Assembly (NCBI GenBank): GCA_009881125.1
Contig: WXFH01000023.1
Coordinates: 7,770 to 71,769 of the forward strand
Direction: 5' to 3'
DNA from: Acidaminobacter sp.
Lineage (GTDB): Bacteria; Bacillota_A; Clostridia; Peptostreptococcales; Acidaminobacteraceae
DNA: 64,000 bases
Part shown: in pieces, positions 42,796 to 53,055 of the stretch
Position numbering within the stretch: position 1 is the first letter of the stretch
Layout of the letters: each line of letters opens with the position of its first letter
The notes under the pieces: generated by a model
What the model was told of the DNA's origin: nothing
What the model saw: only the letters and a program-made list of their open reading frames with translations
The model's database searches: none
Made by a program: the position numbers and the translations under genes

Positions 42796-44397
42796 ATGAC
42801 GCAGTTTAAAGATCTTGGCATTGAAGCCCCCATTCTGACCGCTATAGATGAGATGGGCTTTGAGACCCCTACCGAAGTTCAAATTAAGGCAGTCCCGAAA
42901 ATTCTCAATAATGAGGATTTGATTATCATTTCAAAAACCGGCAGCGGCAAAACCGCTGCTTTTGGCATGCCTATTTTACAGTTGACGACGCCTGACATAG
43001 GCGCCACACAAGCGCTGATTCTCACACCTACCCGGGAGCTGGCCATCCAGGTGGACCATGACATCATGCAAATGGCCAAGCATCTCAGCCATAAGACAAC
43101 CGCCATCTACGGCCAGCATAACATCAATGTTGAGATCAAGGCCCTCAGCAAGTTTCCGGAGATTGTCACTGGTACGCCTGGCCGGGTCTACGATCACATT
43201 CAAAGAGGCCAGCTCAAGCTTGATAAAGTTAAGTTCCTCGTCATTGATGAAGCGGATCGCATGCTGGACATGGGCTTTATTGATCAGGTAGTTCGGATTA
43301 TCAAAAAACTGCCTAAGGATCGTGTCACGCTGCTCTTCTCAGCGACCATGCCGGAAGAAGTGCGCCGCATGTGCAAGGCTTACATGAAGTCCCCGTCGAC
43401 TATTGAGATCGAATCCGAGACTAAAACGGTTGATCTGATAGAGCAATCCTACTATCGTGTGGAACGCAATGAAAAGCGCACACAGCTGGACAGGCTTTTA
43501 ATTATGAACAGACCCGACAGCTGCATGATCTTCTGCAATACACGCCATGCAGTGGACCAGGTTCAAAGCTTTCTTCAGCGTCAAGGCTATGCGTCCATGG
43601 CCCTCCACGGTGAAATCCCCCAGAGCAAACGGCAATCCACCATAGAAAAATTCAAGAAGAGCGACTTCCACCTCCTGGTCGCAACGGACGTTGCAGCCCG
43701 CGGCATTCACATTGATGATCTCTCTCTGGTCATCAACTATGATGTCCCAGAGGACAAAGACAGCTATGTCCATAGAATCGGCCGGACGGGCAGAGCCGGC
43801 AACACAGGTCGCGCCATTTCCCTGGTTACCGGGGAGGATGTGATGACCCTCTATGAAATCGAAGAGCACATCAATGCCATGATCTCCGAGGCGGACCTCC
43901 CCACAGACGCTGAAGTGAACGCACAAAAGGATGCGTCAGCGATCTGGAAAAAGACGAAATCGGTGCCATTCTCTCCTCCACAGGATCCAACCGCAAAAGC
44001 CAGGAGCAGCCGTCCACCGAGACGCTCCGGCGCTGAGCGGCCGACCCAAGGAAAGACCAGACCTCAGAGCGAGAAAAAGCCAGAGCCTAAAAAGAGCAGA
44101 CCTGCCGATAGTCGCGAAACCGGCTTCCGCTACGAAACCCGCGAACCAAGCTTTGAGAATCCCAAAAAAGCGACCCACGAGAACGCTCATCCAAAGAAAA
44201 AGCCTTACGCCGGTTCCAGCCGCCAAGGCAATCCAAACCAGTATCATCCTCACCATCAAGAACCAAAGGCGAAAGGTGCCAGCCCCGCTGCAGCACCGAG
44301 CGCTCCGGTTCCGCAAAAAACACAGACCGCGGCGCCAGTGCCAAAGGAAAAGTCATTACTGGCCAAAATTGCGGGACGTTTGTTTGGTAAGAAATAA
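42796..44397 (+). CDS. DEAD-box RNA helicase
   Basis: 533 residues. Q motif (ETPTEVQIKAVP), motif I SKTGSGKTAAF, PTRELAIQ, TPGRVYDHI, DEAD in VIDEADRMLDMG, SAT, and in the second RecA domain HRIGRTGRAG. A long basic, Pro/Lys/Arg-rich unstructured tail from about 395 to the end replaces the DbpA RNA-binding domain and probably holds RNA. It is a CshA-type helicase for mRNA decay and ribosome assembly, most likely. A Fic-type gene starts 14 bases after its stop without a terminator between. Confidence 0.92.
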   Translation: MTQFKDLGIEAPILTAIDEMGFETPTEVQIKAVPKILNNEDLIIISKTGSGKTAAFGMPILQLTTPDIGATQALILTPTRELAIQVDHDIMQMAKHLSHKTTAIYGQHNINVEIKALSKFPEIVTGTPGRVYDHIQRGQLKLDKVKFLVIDEADRMLDMGFIDQVVRIIKKLPKDRVTLLFSATMPEEVRRMCKAYMKSPSTIEIESETKTVDLIEQSYYRVERNEKRTQLDRLLIMNRPDSCMIFCNTRHAVDQVQSFLQRQGYASMALHGEIPQSKRQSTIEKFKKSDFHLLVATDVAARGIHIDDLSLVINYDVPEDKDSYVHRIGRTGRAGNTGRAISLVTGEDVMTLYEIEEHINAMISEADLPTDAEVNAQKDASAIWKKTKSVPFSPPQDPTAKARSSRPPRRSGAERPTQGKTRPQSEKKPEPKKSRPADSRETGFRYETREPSFENPKKATHENAHPKKKPYAGSSRQGNPNQYHPHHQEPKAKGASPAAAPSAPVPQKTQTAAPVPKEKSLLAKIAGRLFGKK

Positions 44398-44410
44398 TCA
44401 CTAGTTAAAA

Positions 44411-45205
44411 TTGAAGGAAAAGGGACTTGAGTTTATATCCGACCCGGAAAACGCCATCACAGAGGCAGCGATCCATACTCTTTTTGACATTTCTATAAGC
44501 CAAACTCTGCCAGAAGATGATAAATTGAAGCCTGGCGCATTCTACCGTCACGATAAGGTCTATATCGTTGGGCAGAATTTAGAGCATACCGGTCTGCCAC
44601 ACGATAAGCTTCATGAATATATGGGTAAACTCGTTTCCTTCATCCAGGCAGAGAGTACCATGAACGATCTGCTAAAAGCTGCTGTTATTAATTTCTACAT
44701 TGGTTATCTTCACCCGTATTTTGACGGTAATGGACGAATGGCCAGATTGATCCACCTTTGGTATTTAAGGACGAAAGGTTACTCCTCTGCGTTGTTCATC
44801 CCGCTTTCCAGTTATATTGAGCGAAGCCGGAGTTCTTACTACAACGCCTATTTGTTAGCGGAGAACAATCTAAAGATCAGCAGGGTAATGGATGTGACGC
44901 CATTTCTGATTTACTATATTGAAAATGTTTATAACAAACTCACTGGAACTTCACCACAGAACTTTACAGTTGAAACTTTTCAACGGGCACTTAGTGATGG
45001 AAAAATCACTGTAAAAGAAAAAGATCTTTGGTCTTTCGTTCTATCCGCCTATGGCAATAATGAGTTTTCTACGAAACAGCTCGAACGCGACTTTGGAAAT
45101 GCCGCCTACGCAACAATACGTGGATTTGTATTGAAATTTGAAGAGCTGGGATTGTTGACTGCACAAAAGTATAGCAATAGAGTCAAATACGCAGTGAGAA
45201 TATAG
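44411..45205 (+). pseudogene. Fic-family protein, probably lacking its 5' end
   Basis: 264 residues from a TTG at 44411. The Fic motif is intact, HPYFDGNGRMAR near 105-116, and a C-terminal winged helix follows (FSTKQLERDFGNAAYATIRG). Fic enzymes usually transfer AMP to a protein. Full-length relatives of this type start roughly 50-100 residues earlier, with an N-terminal helical part that often holds the inhibitory motif. No ribosome binding site precedes the TTG, and the frame closes 6 bases upstream (TAG 44402), right behind the helicase stop. A 5' truncation at the helicase end is therefore likely, though a functional short form is possible. Confidence 0.6.
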
Positions 45206-45221
45206 TGAAGCTCAAGGGTTT

Positions 45222-45265
45222 CGCGACCACTTGCAGCGCTCATCTGCGGGATGCGCCCTATATAA
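45222..45265 (+). repeat. dispersed repeat ending in TGCGCCCTATATAA
   Basis: The last 14 bases (45252-45265) are identical to 63965-63978, and the preceding GCGCT...GCGGG text is similar in both. Both copies run directly into AAAGG-type sequence; here that is a terminator stem. Confidence 0.55.
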
Positions 45266-45266
45266 G

Positions 45267-45318
45267 AAAAGGAGCCCCATGCTTAGAGAGCAAGTTCTCT
45301 AAGCATGGGGCTCCTTTT
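45267..45318. terminator. perfect 23-bp bidirectional terminator
   Basis: Arm 45267-45289 (AAAAGGAGCCCCATGCTTAG...) pairs without mismatch with 45296-45318 around GCAAGT; A and T runs close the stem. It separates the convergent Fic and IclR genes. Confidence 0.9.
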
Positions 45319-45344
45319 GCATATGAAATTCTTATCGTTTAGCG

Positions 45345-46133
45345 CTACTCAATTTGTCCATTCGACCTTGTATGATAACCCAGCTTCCTTGAAATCTTAT
45401 CTGCCGCGTCTGTGATCAGCTTTGCAAATAAATCCGTATCTTCCGGAAATCTAAACTTCGGTCCTGAAACGGATAGGCAGCCAATGACCTTTTGAGTCGA
45501 GTCAAAAATAGGCGCTGCTACACAGCCAACTTCGTAATCCTTTTCACCGACACTTACCGCATAGCCCTGCTGTCTGATCTTTTCAAGTTCCTGTATGAAA
45601 TCCTCCGGCTCAGCAACCGTATATTCCGTCAGCTTCACGAGTTCCTTAGTCATTTCCACCCAGACGGAACGATCCATAAACGCCAGAATTGACCTTCCTG
45701 TTGCACCCGCCCAAATTGGGAATCTCTCGCCAATTCGCACAGTTCGCTTAATTGCCATAGGACTCTCCACCTGCTCAAAGCAAACGCGGTCGTGATAGTC
45801 CAGCAAATAGAGGTTGGTCGTCTCTCTCGTCTGGTGCGTAATGTTCTCCATGTGTGGCCGGCTGACACTTCGAATATCCATGCTTTCCTTGGCAATCAGT
45901 CCAAGATAATAGAGATCGAATCCCAATTTATAGTGGTTGGTCTTAGGATTCTTGTAGATGAACCCTTCTTCTTCCAACGCCGTGAGCAACCGCAGCGTCG
46001 TCGACTTCGCCAGTGAAATTTTTTCGGAGATTTCAGTCAGATTCATCTCCCGCGATTCCCAGGTAAATGCTTTTAAAATTGATAAGGCTCTGGAAAGCGT
46101 TCTGACCGAACTTTCGCTTTTTACTGTTTTCAT
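45345..46133 (-). CDS. IclR-family transcriptional regulator
   Basis: 262 residues. N-terminal winged helix (VRTLSRALSILKAFTWESRE, ISLAKSTTLRLLTALEEEGF) and C-terminal GAF-like effector domain (IGERFPIWAGATGRSILAFM, VSVGEKDYEVGCVAAPIFDS, GCLSVSGPKFRFP). IclR proteins usually repress catabolic genes and are released by an organic acid. The neighbouring YeiH-type transporter gene lies upstream on the same strand; no catabolic operon is adjacent, so the target is unknown. Confidence 0.92.
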   Translation of the reverse strand: MKTVKSESSVRTLSRALSILKAFTWESREMNLTEISEKISLAKSTTLRLLTALEEEGFIYKNPKTNHYKLGFDLYYLGLIAKESMDIRSVSRPHMENITHQTRETTNLYLLDYHDRVCFEQVESPMAIKRTVRIGERFPIWAGATGRSILAFMDRSVWVEMTKELVKLTEYTVAEPEDFIQELEKIRQQGYAVSVGEKDYEVGCVAAPIFDSTQKVIGCLSVSGPKFRFPEDTDLFAKLITDAADKISRKLGYHTRSNGQIE

Positions 46134-46314
46134 TTGCCCACCCCATGTTTAATTGCGCTGCCCAAGGTACAAGCTGCGGTCAAAATCCGTCACAGTGACG
46201 TTTCAGCCCTATCATACCACAGGATGGCACACCTTTGCCATTTTTAAAATCAGAAGACCCAAAAAATTCAAAATTGTAGCTGATAGTTACTAAACCCACC
46301 ACCAACTCCAACCA

Positions 46315-47376
46315 TTACCACATCCGAATAGCGCTCTGCACCAATAATGAAGCCCCCGCAACCGCAATCCAGCAGCAAATCCCCAGGAGCACAGGCTTAA
46401 GCCCTTGAGTCAGGAGCTTCTTGATCTTCGTATTAAGTCCAATGGCCGCCATAGCCATCACGATCAGAAATTTCCCCAAGGTTACCAAAGCCACAGAGAG
46501 CTCTCCAAGATCAAAAACCGTATTCACTACAGCCGCTGCCAAAAACCCAATGACAAACCACGGAAACACTTTAACAAAGTTGAAATTTTCGGTATCAGAA
46601 AGTTCATTTCTCACCTCACCCTTATCAGCCAAAAGAGATTTCTTTCGGGCAGTGTAAATGGCAAGAACCAAAGTGATGGGCACAATCATCAAAGTACGGG
46701 TCAACTTAACAATTGTAGCAAACGCCAAGGCTGTATCATTGCCAGCCGCGCTGCTCCAAGCCGTACCCGCCGCAACGACAGATGACGTGTCGTTGATGGC
46801 AGTGCCTGCCCACATGCCAAATCCCATATCGCTGAGACCCAACAGTCGCCCGAAAGTTGGGAAAATGAAGACTGCTAAAACGTTAAACAGAAATATGGTT
46901 GAGATCGCATGAGCTACCTCTTCGTCGCTTGCCTCGATCACCGGTGCCGTCGCTGCAATCGCAGAGCCTCCGCAGATGGACGTTCCAACGCCAATCAGTG
47001 TAGTTACTTTGCCGTCCAGACTCAAGGTTTTTCCCACAAAATAGGCCGTCACAAAGGACGCTGACAAGGTCACCAGAATCACCATTATGGACTGGCTGCC
47101 GACCTTGAAGACATGGAATAAATTCATTCCGAAGCCCAGCAGAATAATCGACAGCTGCAGCAGCTTCTTGGAGGTCATTTTAATGCCTTTTTCAAAACCT
47201 GCTGACTTCCAATTCAGTCCAGTCAGTTGAGGAAAAAAAAGCGACAGCATCATCCCTGCAAGGATTCCAAATACCGGGCTCCCCACCACCGGAACCGCCT
47301 TGCCAAGGAACCATGCCGGCATGGCAATGATGAAGCACAACAGAACTCCAGGCGAGATTTCTCTAAGAATTTTCAC
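46315..47376 (-). CDS. YeiH-family putative sulfate exporter
   Basis: 353 residues, about ten membrane spans. Family segments: GIGTSICGGSAIAATAPVIE-like text (read here as GVGTSICGGSAIAAT), MWAGTAINDTSSVVAAG and FPWFVIGFLAAAVVNT. The family is annotated as putative sulfate export transporters on weak experimental evidence. It precedes the iclR-type gene on the same strand with a 181-base gap. Confidence 0.87.
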   Translation of the reverse strand: MKILREISPGVLLCFIIAMPAWFLGKAVPVVGSPVFGILAGMMLSLFFPQLTGLNWKSAGFEKGIKMTSKKLLQLSIILLGFGMNLFHVFKVGSQSIMVILVTLSASFVTAYFVGKTLSLDGKVTTLIGVGTSICGGSAIAATAPVIEASDEEVAHAISTIFLFNVLAVFIFPTFGRLLGLSDMGFGMWAGTAINDTSSVVAAGTAWSSAAGNDTALAFATIVKLTRTLMIVPITLVLAIYTARKKSLLADKGEVRNELSDTENFNFVKVFPWFVIGFLAAAVVNTVFDLGELSVALVTLGKFLIVMAMAAIGLNTKIKKLLTQGLKPVLLGICCWIAVAGASLLVQSAIRMW

Positions 47377-47397
47377 AAAGCGACACCCTTTCGCAAA

Positions 47398-47424
47398 GAA
47401 ACTCGGTGTCAGACACCGAGTTTC
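47398..47424 (-). repeat. GTGTCWGACAC palindrome after the zinc-ribbon gene stop
   Basis: Perfect 13-bp arms, core 47406-47416, starting 6 bases after the stop codon at 47431. It lies in the 54-base gap before the YeiH gene. Confidence 0.88.
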
Positions 47425-47430
47425 ACTTTT

Positions 47431-47772
47431 CTAAATCTTCTTCACATACTCTGACTTGAGATTCATTGCACCAAAGCCATCAATTTTGCAATCGATGTTA
47501 TGATCACCCTCCACTAAGCGGATGTTCTTGACTTTAGTGCCCATCTTGAGTACGGACGAGCTGCCTTTCACCTTCAGATCCTTGATAACAGAGACAGTAT
47601 CGCCATCAGTTAACAAATTGCCATTTGCGTCCCGCACTTCGAGAGCCTCAATGACTTCCTCGGCAGCTGAGGCGTTCATGCTCCATTCGTGGCCACATTC
47701 CGGACACACGTACATTTGATCACTTTCGTAAGTATATTCTGAACTGCATTTTGGACAGTTTGGCATAGCCAT
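47431..47772 (-). CDS. zinc-ribbon PhnA/YjdM-type protein
   Basis: About 113 residues. N-terminal zinc ribbon [20 protein letters not shown] (CxxC...CxxC) and a C-terminal SH3-like PhnA domain ([40 protein letters not shown]). The name PhnA is historical; a phosphonoacetate hydrolase function is not supported for this family. I start at ATG 47772, with GGAAAGGAAG upstream. Confidence 0.9.
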   Translation of the reverse strand: MAMPNCPKCSSEYTYESDQMYVCPECGHEWSMNASAAEEVIEALEVRDANGNLLTDGDTVSVIKDLKVKGSSSVLKMGTKVKNIRLVEGDHNIDCKIDGFGAMNLKSEYVKKI

Positions 47773-47932
47773 GGTGCTGACACTTCCTTTCCAGGGGGTT
47801 AAAAGGCTAGTCAATAGCCGTCACAAAGTTTATCACCTCATGCGCCTTAGTGTCAAGACCAACCCTGAATCTCAGTCCCCATCCCACTCCCAAAGCAATT
47901 AAATCATCTCAGGCTCTGCTAAAGTATAAACT

Positions 47933-49219
47933 TTAATGTCTTTCTGACTCCGACCCTTCCTCTTGCGGTTCTGCCTCCACTGCCACAGGCACCTTCTGCT
48001 TACCCGCCGCCACTAAAACACGATCTAGTATCACGCCGCCGCTGAGCAGCACAACCAGAACGCCTGTCACAATCATAATCCATTCAATCGCGATCCTGTC
48101 AGAGACCGGTCCAAAAAACATCATGCCCAGAGGCATCATAGCGCTGGACAGCATGCTCATGACGCCAAAGACTCTCCCCATATAATTTTCGTCAACCGTT
48201 TCCTGGATCAAGACCATAGACGGGGTATTATACGCGGGGATTGAAATGCCTATCAGCGCGAGAAACAGCGCATACCCCCAAAAGGTCGGCACCACACCTA
48301 AGGCAAGCGTCCCAACCCCAATGACGCCGCCGGACAGAGCAACTGTATGAATTCTGTTCTTCATGCCGCCCCAGACCGCCATGATTCCGCCGCCTGCGAG
48401 CATGCCCACGAAGAACACCACCTCAATGACCGTGAGATGCCAGTAGGTGCCGCTAAAAGTCCTCGTGACCTGCAGAGGTGTCAAAAAAGCTGAAGGCGCG
48501 ATCAGAAACATTATGATGCCGTAAAACACGAAAAAGTGAAGGATGAATCTGTGCTGGCGAATATACGAAAACCCCAGCTTCAAATCCTCAAAATATCCAG
48601 AGTCTTGTTGCTGCAGCGCTTTTTCGTGGGGCTTCACGTGGAGAAAGAGCACGAGGATCGCAACGGCAACACCCGCCGTTATAATATCAATAAAGAGAAG
48701 ATTCTGCAGACTGGTCATACTCATGAGTGCGCCGCTCGCCACCGGCGCGACCAGCATTAATCCCGACTGCAAGCTGTAGTTGATGCCGTTGACCCTTGTC
48801 AGCTTCTCCTGGGGCACCAGCTGAGGCAGCAGCGCGTTAATTGCCGGCGTCTGAATCCCGCTCCCCACTGAACGTACAGCGGACAGGACAAACATGAGCC
48901 ACAGCGCCTCAAACCCAGCCATAAGGAAAAGGGCCAGCACCAGCGTGGCAGCCGCAATTCCTATGTCCGACAGGATGATCAGCTTCTTTCGATCATACCG
49001 GTCCGCCCAAACGCCTGCAAAGGGCGACAATATAAAGGCCGGCAAAAATCCGCTGATGGCAGAGATAGTTACCATCAAGCCCGACTTGGTCTCCAGGGTG
49101 ATGTACCACAAAATCGCGTATTGCACCAATGACGAACCGAACAACGTAAACATCTGGCTGGTCAAAAAGACGGCTGTCTCCCGGATCCACGCCCTTGGAC
49201 TGTCGCTATGCGTTGACAT
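47933..49219 (-). CDS. MFS transporter, enterobactin-exporter/macrolide-efflux type
   Basis: About 428 residues, twelve spans. The family motif is GVWADRYDRKKLIILSD, with an N-terminal TSQMFTLFGSSLVQYAILWY typical of the MFS_3/MefA-EntS group, exporters of siderophores or macrolides. Substrate unknown. ATG 49219 has AGAAAGGA upstream; the longer frame adds 20 residues without support. The acidic C-terminus ends EEGSESERH. Confidence 0.87.
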   Translation of the reverse strand: MSTHSDSPRAWIRETAVFLTSQMFTLFGSSLVQYAILWYITLETKSGLMVTISAISGFLPAFILSPFAGVWADRYDRKKLIILSDIGIAAATLVLALFLMAGFEALWLMFVLSAVRSVGSGIQTPAINALLPQLVPQEKLTRVNGINYSLQSGLMLVAPVASGALMSMTSLQNLLFIDIITAGVAVAILVLFLHVKPHEKALQQQDSGYFEDLKLGFSYIRQHRFILHFFVFYGIIMFLIAPSAFLTPLQVTRTFSGTYWHLTVIEVVFFVGMLAGGGIMAVWGGMKNRIHTVALSGGVIGVGTLALGVVPTFWGYALFLALIGISIPAYNTPSMVLIQETVDENYMGRVFGVMSMLSSAMMPLGMMFFGPVSDRIAIEWIMIVTGVLVVLLSGGVILDRVLVAAGKQKVPVAVEAEPQEEGSESERH

Positions 49220-49335
49220 GATTATTATCCTTTCTGGAAGTGTCTGATGCAATTTCAGTTTGCGCTCGAGCGGACGCAAAAATCAATGCTCATTAAAACC
49301 ACAGCGCTGCAGGAGCTTTACGTACGCTTCAGTCC

Positions 49336-50094
49336 TCAAGCATTATCCCCGTCCCCGCACACCTCAATAAACGCCTTAAACAAAAGTCTCGACGCCTGAT
49401 CCGCGTCAAACATCATTTCAGGGTGCCACTGTACCCCAGTTACGAACCGTTCACCCGGCAGCTCCAGCCCTTCCACCATGCCGTCCGCCGCCAAGGCCAC
49501 GGCTTCAAGACCTCTGCCGATGGTCTTGACCGCCTGATGATGAAAACTGTTCGTCCAAATAGATTCTGCCTTCACCGCACGGCTGAGCCAGCTGCCTTCT
49601 GATAGTCTAACCTCATGAACAGGTGCCTGCTTTGGATAATTACTGAGGGCGTGACGATCCCCCTGCCACTCCGTGCCGAGATCCTGATAGAGGCTGCCGC
49701 CCATTGCGACATTAATCAGCTGTAGTCCCCTGCATATGCCCAACACAGGAATGGCGGCTTCTTCCAATACCCGCCTGAATAGCCCCATTTCGTGGTCGTC
49801 CCGTTCTGGCATCACATCGCCAAGACCCTTTCGCGGGGCCTCGTTATACAGCAGTGGATTGACATCCGATCCTCCGGTAAAAATTATACCGTTAAGCCGT
49901 GTCACCATCGGCCAAAGTACTTCTGTTGTTCCAGCGAGCGGCAAAATCACCGGGCATCCCCCAGCCGCCTCCACAGCGCGGACATAATCTGTCGCAAGAA
50001 GCTGCCATGTTTGCCCCGGCGAACCCAATCCGGTGACCAGCCCCGGCGCATCACTCCGGGAAAAATTACTGCATATACCAATAATAGGTTTCAC
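49336..50094 (-). CDS. class I amidotransferase-like gamma-glutamyl hydrolase (peptidase C26)
   Basis: 252 residues. FTGGSDVNPLLY, the nucleophile elbow GICRGLQLINVAMGGSLYQD (Cys), the NSFHHQAVK segment and the catalytic HPE-type motif VQWHPEM. Similar to PuuD, which hydrolyses gamma-glutamyl-GABA in putrescine breakdown. No other putrescine genes are adjacent, so the substrate is open. Confidence 0.9.
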   Translation of the reverse strand: MKPIIGICSNFSRSDAPGLVTGLGSPGQTWQLLATDYVRAVEAAGGCPVILPLAGTTEVLWPMVTRLNGIIFTGGSDVNPLLYNEAPRKGLGDVMPERDDHEMGLFRRVLEEAAIPVLGICRGLQLINVAMGGSLYQDLGTEWQGDRHALSNYPKQAPVHEVRLSEGSWLSRAVKAESIWTNSFHHQAVKTIGRGLEAVALAADGMVEGLELPGERFVTGVQWHPEMMFDADQASRLLFKAFIEVCGDGDNA

Positions 50095-50473
50095 GCGTCA
50101 TCCAACCTTTGCCGTTGATTTATCTGCTGACGAGCATCTGCGAATCTCTCAGAAAACATTCTTTTCTATACCCCAGCCAGCTCACAACACGCATGAAACT
50201 CTGCATGTGGACTCCCCAATTAATTAGGAAAAACAATTTGACCAGCGGATCCATGCCTGACTGAGTATAATTCTTTGCGACTGCGGATATTTGTTCATTA
50301 TGGTCTCGAATGTTGTCGAATAATTTGTTGCACTTAAAATTTTTTTGCAATAGAATATTACTATCTGTAATCATTGTCACTTTGTACCAATAAACGACCC
50401 GTTGCCGACTTCCTTCGACCGGACCATCCGCCCTACGCGGTTTGTCCCATCCTGAGAAACCGGAGTTGAAGCT
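50095..50473. other. intergenic region between amidohydrolase and GGDEF-EAL genes
   Basis: 379 bases. I see no convincing gene; small frames in it lack ribosome binding sites and family resemblance. The right end must carry the promoter of the GGDEF-EAL gene, with GGAGTTGAAGC before its ATG. I looked for a c-di-GMP riboswitch here and found no convincing match. Confidence 0.45.
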
Positions 50474-52993
50474 ATGCTTTCGAATAAAATTGATTGGCTG
50501 AAAAATCGCATTTGTGAAATTGAAGCGCGCAGCGAAGAAATGATCGCGGCGCGAAAAAATCTAAATCCCATCAAAGAAACTCTGAGTATTATTCTTAAAT
50601 ATTTAGGGATTGGCATAATCTGGATCTTGTTCTCAGATCATATTCTTTCCCTTGTCATAAAGGACCCAGAACAGCTTAAAGATTTTCAACTTTATAAAGG
50701 GTGGCTCTACGTCATAGTGTCAGGCGGTGTCTTCTACGCAATAATTCTTAAGAGAATAAAACTGTTTTCAAACGCAATCACCCATATTTATGATGAAACG
50801 AAACTCCTGACCGCCTACGACCAGCAGCTTGAGGAAATCACCACCATTCTTGAGCGGCAGCACGAGATCCTGGCGCATCAAAAAACCGCTCTTGAAAACA
50901 GCGACCAGAGGTATCAGCTCACCTTGGAAGGCTCAAATGACGCCTTGTGGGAATGGGATCTCGAAACCAATCACTATCATTCCTCGATTCTCTCGAAACC
51001 GCAATATCATTTGTCTGAGCAGCCGCTTTCCAACAACGTTGACGACTGGATTGCGCTGCTGCATCCAGAGGATCGCGACACAATTCAAAATGCGCTTCAG
51101 AATTTCATCATAAGCACCAATAACTTATATGAGAATACATACCGCGTCTGTTCAGATGCCGGCGAAACCAGATGGATCCACAGCCGTGCGGTCGCTTTCA
51201 GGGATGAAACGGGAAAGGCAAAAAAGATTGCCGGGTCACACACGGACATCACAGAAAGTGTACTGATGAGCGATGCCATGCATCAGGAAAAGGAATTGCT
51301 GGAGAGTATTTTACTCCGAGCGCCGGTCATGGTCCTGATGACAGATCCAAACGGAAGCATTGTCCGCTTCAATCCTATGGCTGCGCTCATCACGGGTTAT
51401 TCTGAGGAGGAAGCCATCGGCCGCCATGTCCTGGAGCTCCTCAGCCCCACTGAAGATCTCGAAAAAAATGCCGTTCTCATGAAAAACATCCTAAGCGGAG
51501 CGCAAACCGAGCATATCGATGTCACCATAGTGTGCAAAAACGGCAGAAGAGCTGAGATACTATGGTACAGCAGCTTGATCAGGGATCAGCAAAGCGAGCT
51601 GAAATACCTGCTCAGCGTTGGTGTAGATGATACGGAAAATCGAATCATGCTGGATCAGCTTCATGAGATGGCTTATCACGATACGCTCACTCGACTCCCC
51701 AATCGCAGCTACTTCAGGCTTCAGGTCCAGCAGCATCTGGATGACGCCGTGAATCAGCACAAACAAATTGCCATAGTCTACATGGATTTGGTGGACTTCA
51801 AGCATATCAACGACAGCGTGGGGGTAGAAGCAGGTGATCAGCTGCTTCAGCTCTTTGCTGACAAGCTCAGGGGCATGTTTCATGAGCCTGAGCTTATCTC
51901 GCGCATAGGCGGAGATGAATTCGCCGTCATGCTGGTGTCCGAGGATGACACTGCGGTTATGGCAGAAAGAATGCGTCAGGCTGCCGAGCAGTTGAAATTC
52001 AAATGGACCTATCACGAACAGGAATTTTTTGTTTCTGTCACCATGGGCATGGCGATCTATCCGACCCACGGCTGCGACCTGAACATCCTGGAAATCAATG
52101 CCGATACCGCTTTGTTCCACGCCAAAGAGCACGCCCGAGGCAAATGCGTCCTCTTCAGGGATGAGATGCGCGACAAAATTCTGAACACTATTCACACGAG
52201 CAGCCTTCTGAGAACTGCGCTGGATCAGAATCAGTTTTCGCTGGTCTATCAGCCCATTATCGAACTGAGCACTATGACGGTTTCAGGTGTAGAGGCTCTC
52301 ATCCGGCTGAATGACTCTGAAGGCCGCCCTGTTTCCCCTATGAGTTTTATTCCTTTTGCCGAACAGCATGGCTACATAAACAGCATCAGCGATTGGGTCA
52401 TTCAAACCGCCGCTAAGCAAAAGTACGACTGGGGGCGTCTTGGCTTGAGTGCACTCACCATGTCCATCAACCTCTCAGGAAAATGTCTGACCCACAACCA
52501 GATCATAGAGACTCTGGAACACTACATGAAGGTTTACCATATCAAGCCGGAGGAATTTGATCTGGAGATCACAGAAACTGCGATTATTGAGGATATGGAC
52601 AAAAGTCTAAAAATTTTGGATCAGTTAAAGGAGATTGGATTTTCCATAGCTCTTGACGACTTTGGTTCCGGTTACTCCTCATTAACTTATTTAAACAAAC
52701 TCCCCATTGATACGGTGAAAATTGACCGGGAGTTTATCAGTCAGATTTCAGAGGCAGCAGATGAACTTCATTTGCTCAGCGCAATCATTGACCTCTCACA
52801 CCGCCTTGGGCTCAGGGTTCTGGCGGAAGGCGTCGAAACAGAGTCGCAGCTTCAGTTTCTGATACGACATGGCTGCGATCTGGCTCAGGGCTATTATTTC
52901 TGCAGGCCATTGCCTGCGACTGAGGCTGAACGTTTTATAACTTCCCAAAATAAGCTCTCGGAAATGGATGTCTTCATAGAAAATACACAATAA
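50474..52993 (+). CDS. membrane PAS-PAS-GGDEF-EAL c-di-GMP enzyme
   Basis: 839 residues. Two membrane spans (about 36-55 and 73-95) with a short loop, a coiled coil (about 105-145), PAS domains at about 148-265 and 272-395, GGDEF at about 400-565 with intact SRIGGDEFAVML, and EAL at about 575-830 with GVEALIRL, LDDFGSGYSSL and LAEGVETESQ. Both catalytic domains look intact, so it can make or break c-di-GMP depending on the PAS signal. It is followed after 62 bases by a second GGDEF gene. Confidence 0.93.
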   Translation: MLSNKIDWLKNRICEIEARSEEMIAARKNLNPIKETLSIILKYLGIGIIWILFSDHILSLVIKDPEQLKDFQLYKGWLYVIVSGGVFYAIILKRIKLFSNAITHIYDETKLLTAYDQQLEEITTILERQHEILAHQKTALENSDQRYQLTLEGSNDALWEWDLETNHYHSSILSKPQYHLSEQPLSNNVDDWIALLHPEDRDTIQNALQNFIISTNNLYENTYRVCSDAGETRWIHSRAVAFRDETGKAKKIAGSHTDITESVLMSDAMHQEKELLESILLRAPVMVLMTDPNGSIVRFNPMAALITGYSEEEAIGRHVLELLSPTEDLEKNAVLMKNILSGAQTEHIDVTIVCKNGRRAEILWYSSLIRDQQSELKYLLSVGVDDTENRIMLDQLHEMAYHDTLTRLPNRSYFRLQVQQHLDDAVNQHKQIAIVYMDLVDFKHINDSVGVEAGDQLLQLFADKLRGMFHEPELISRIGGDEFAVMLVSEDDTAVMAERMRQAAEQLKFKWTYHEQEFFVSVTMGMAIYPTHGCDLNILEINADTALFHAKEHARGKCVLFRDEMRDKILNTIHTSSLLRTALDQNQFSLVYQPIIELSTMTVSGVEALIRLNDSEGRPVSPMSFIPFAEQHGYINSISDWVIQTAAKQKYDWGRLGLSALTMSINLSGKCLTHNQIIETLEHYMKVYHIKPEEFDLEITETAIIEDMDKSLKILDQLKEIGFSIALDDFGSGYSSLTYLNKLPIDTVKIDREFISQISEAADELHLLSAIIDLSHRLGLRVLAEGVETESQLQFLIRHGCDLAQGYYFCRPLPATEAERFITSQNKLSEMDVFIENTQ

Positions 52994-53055
52994 TCCTGTT
53001 TCCTATTTGACGAAGTCGCTGTAAGAATCAAATCCTGAAAGGGAGACCTTCACCT

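Noticed and set aside
50120..50380. 86-codon minus-strand gene
   Set aside because: No ribosome binding site, no family resemblance, and AT-rich promoter-like sequence.
50095..50473. c-di-GMP riboswitch before the GGDEF-EAL gene
   Set aside because: The conserved GEMM-I and GEMM-II core segments could not be found in the region.
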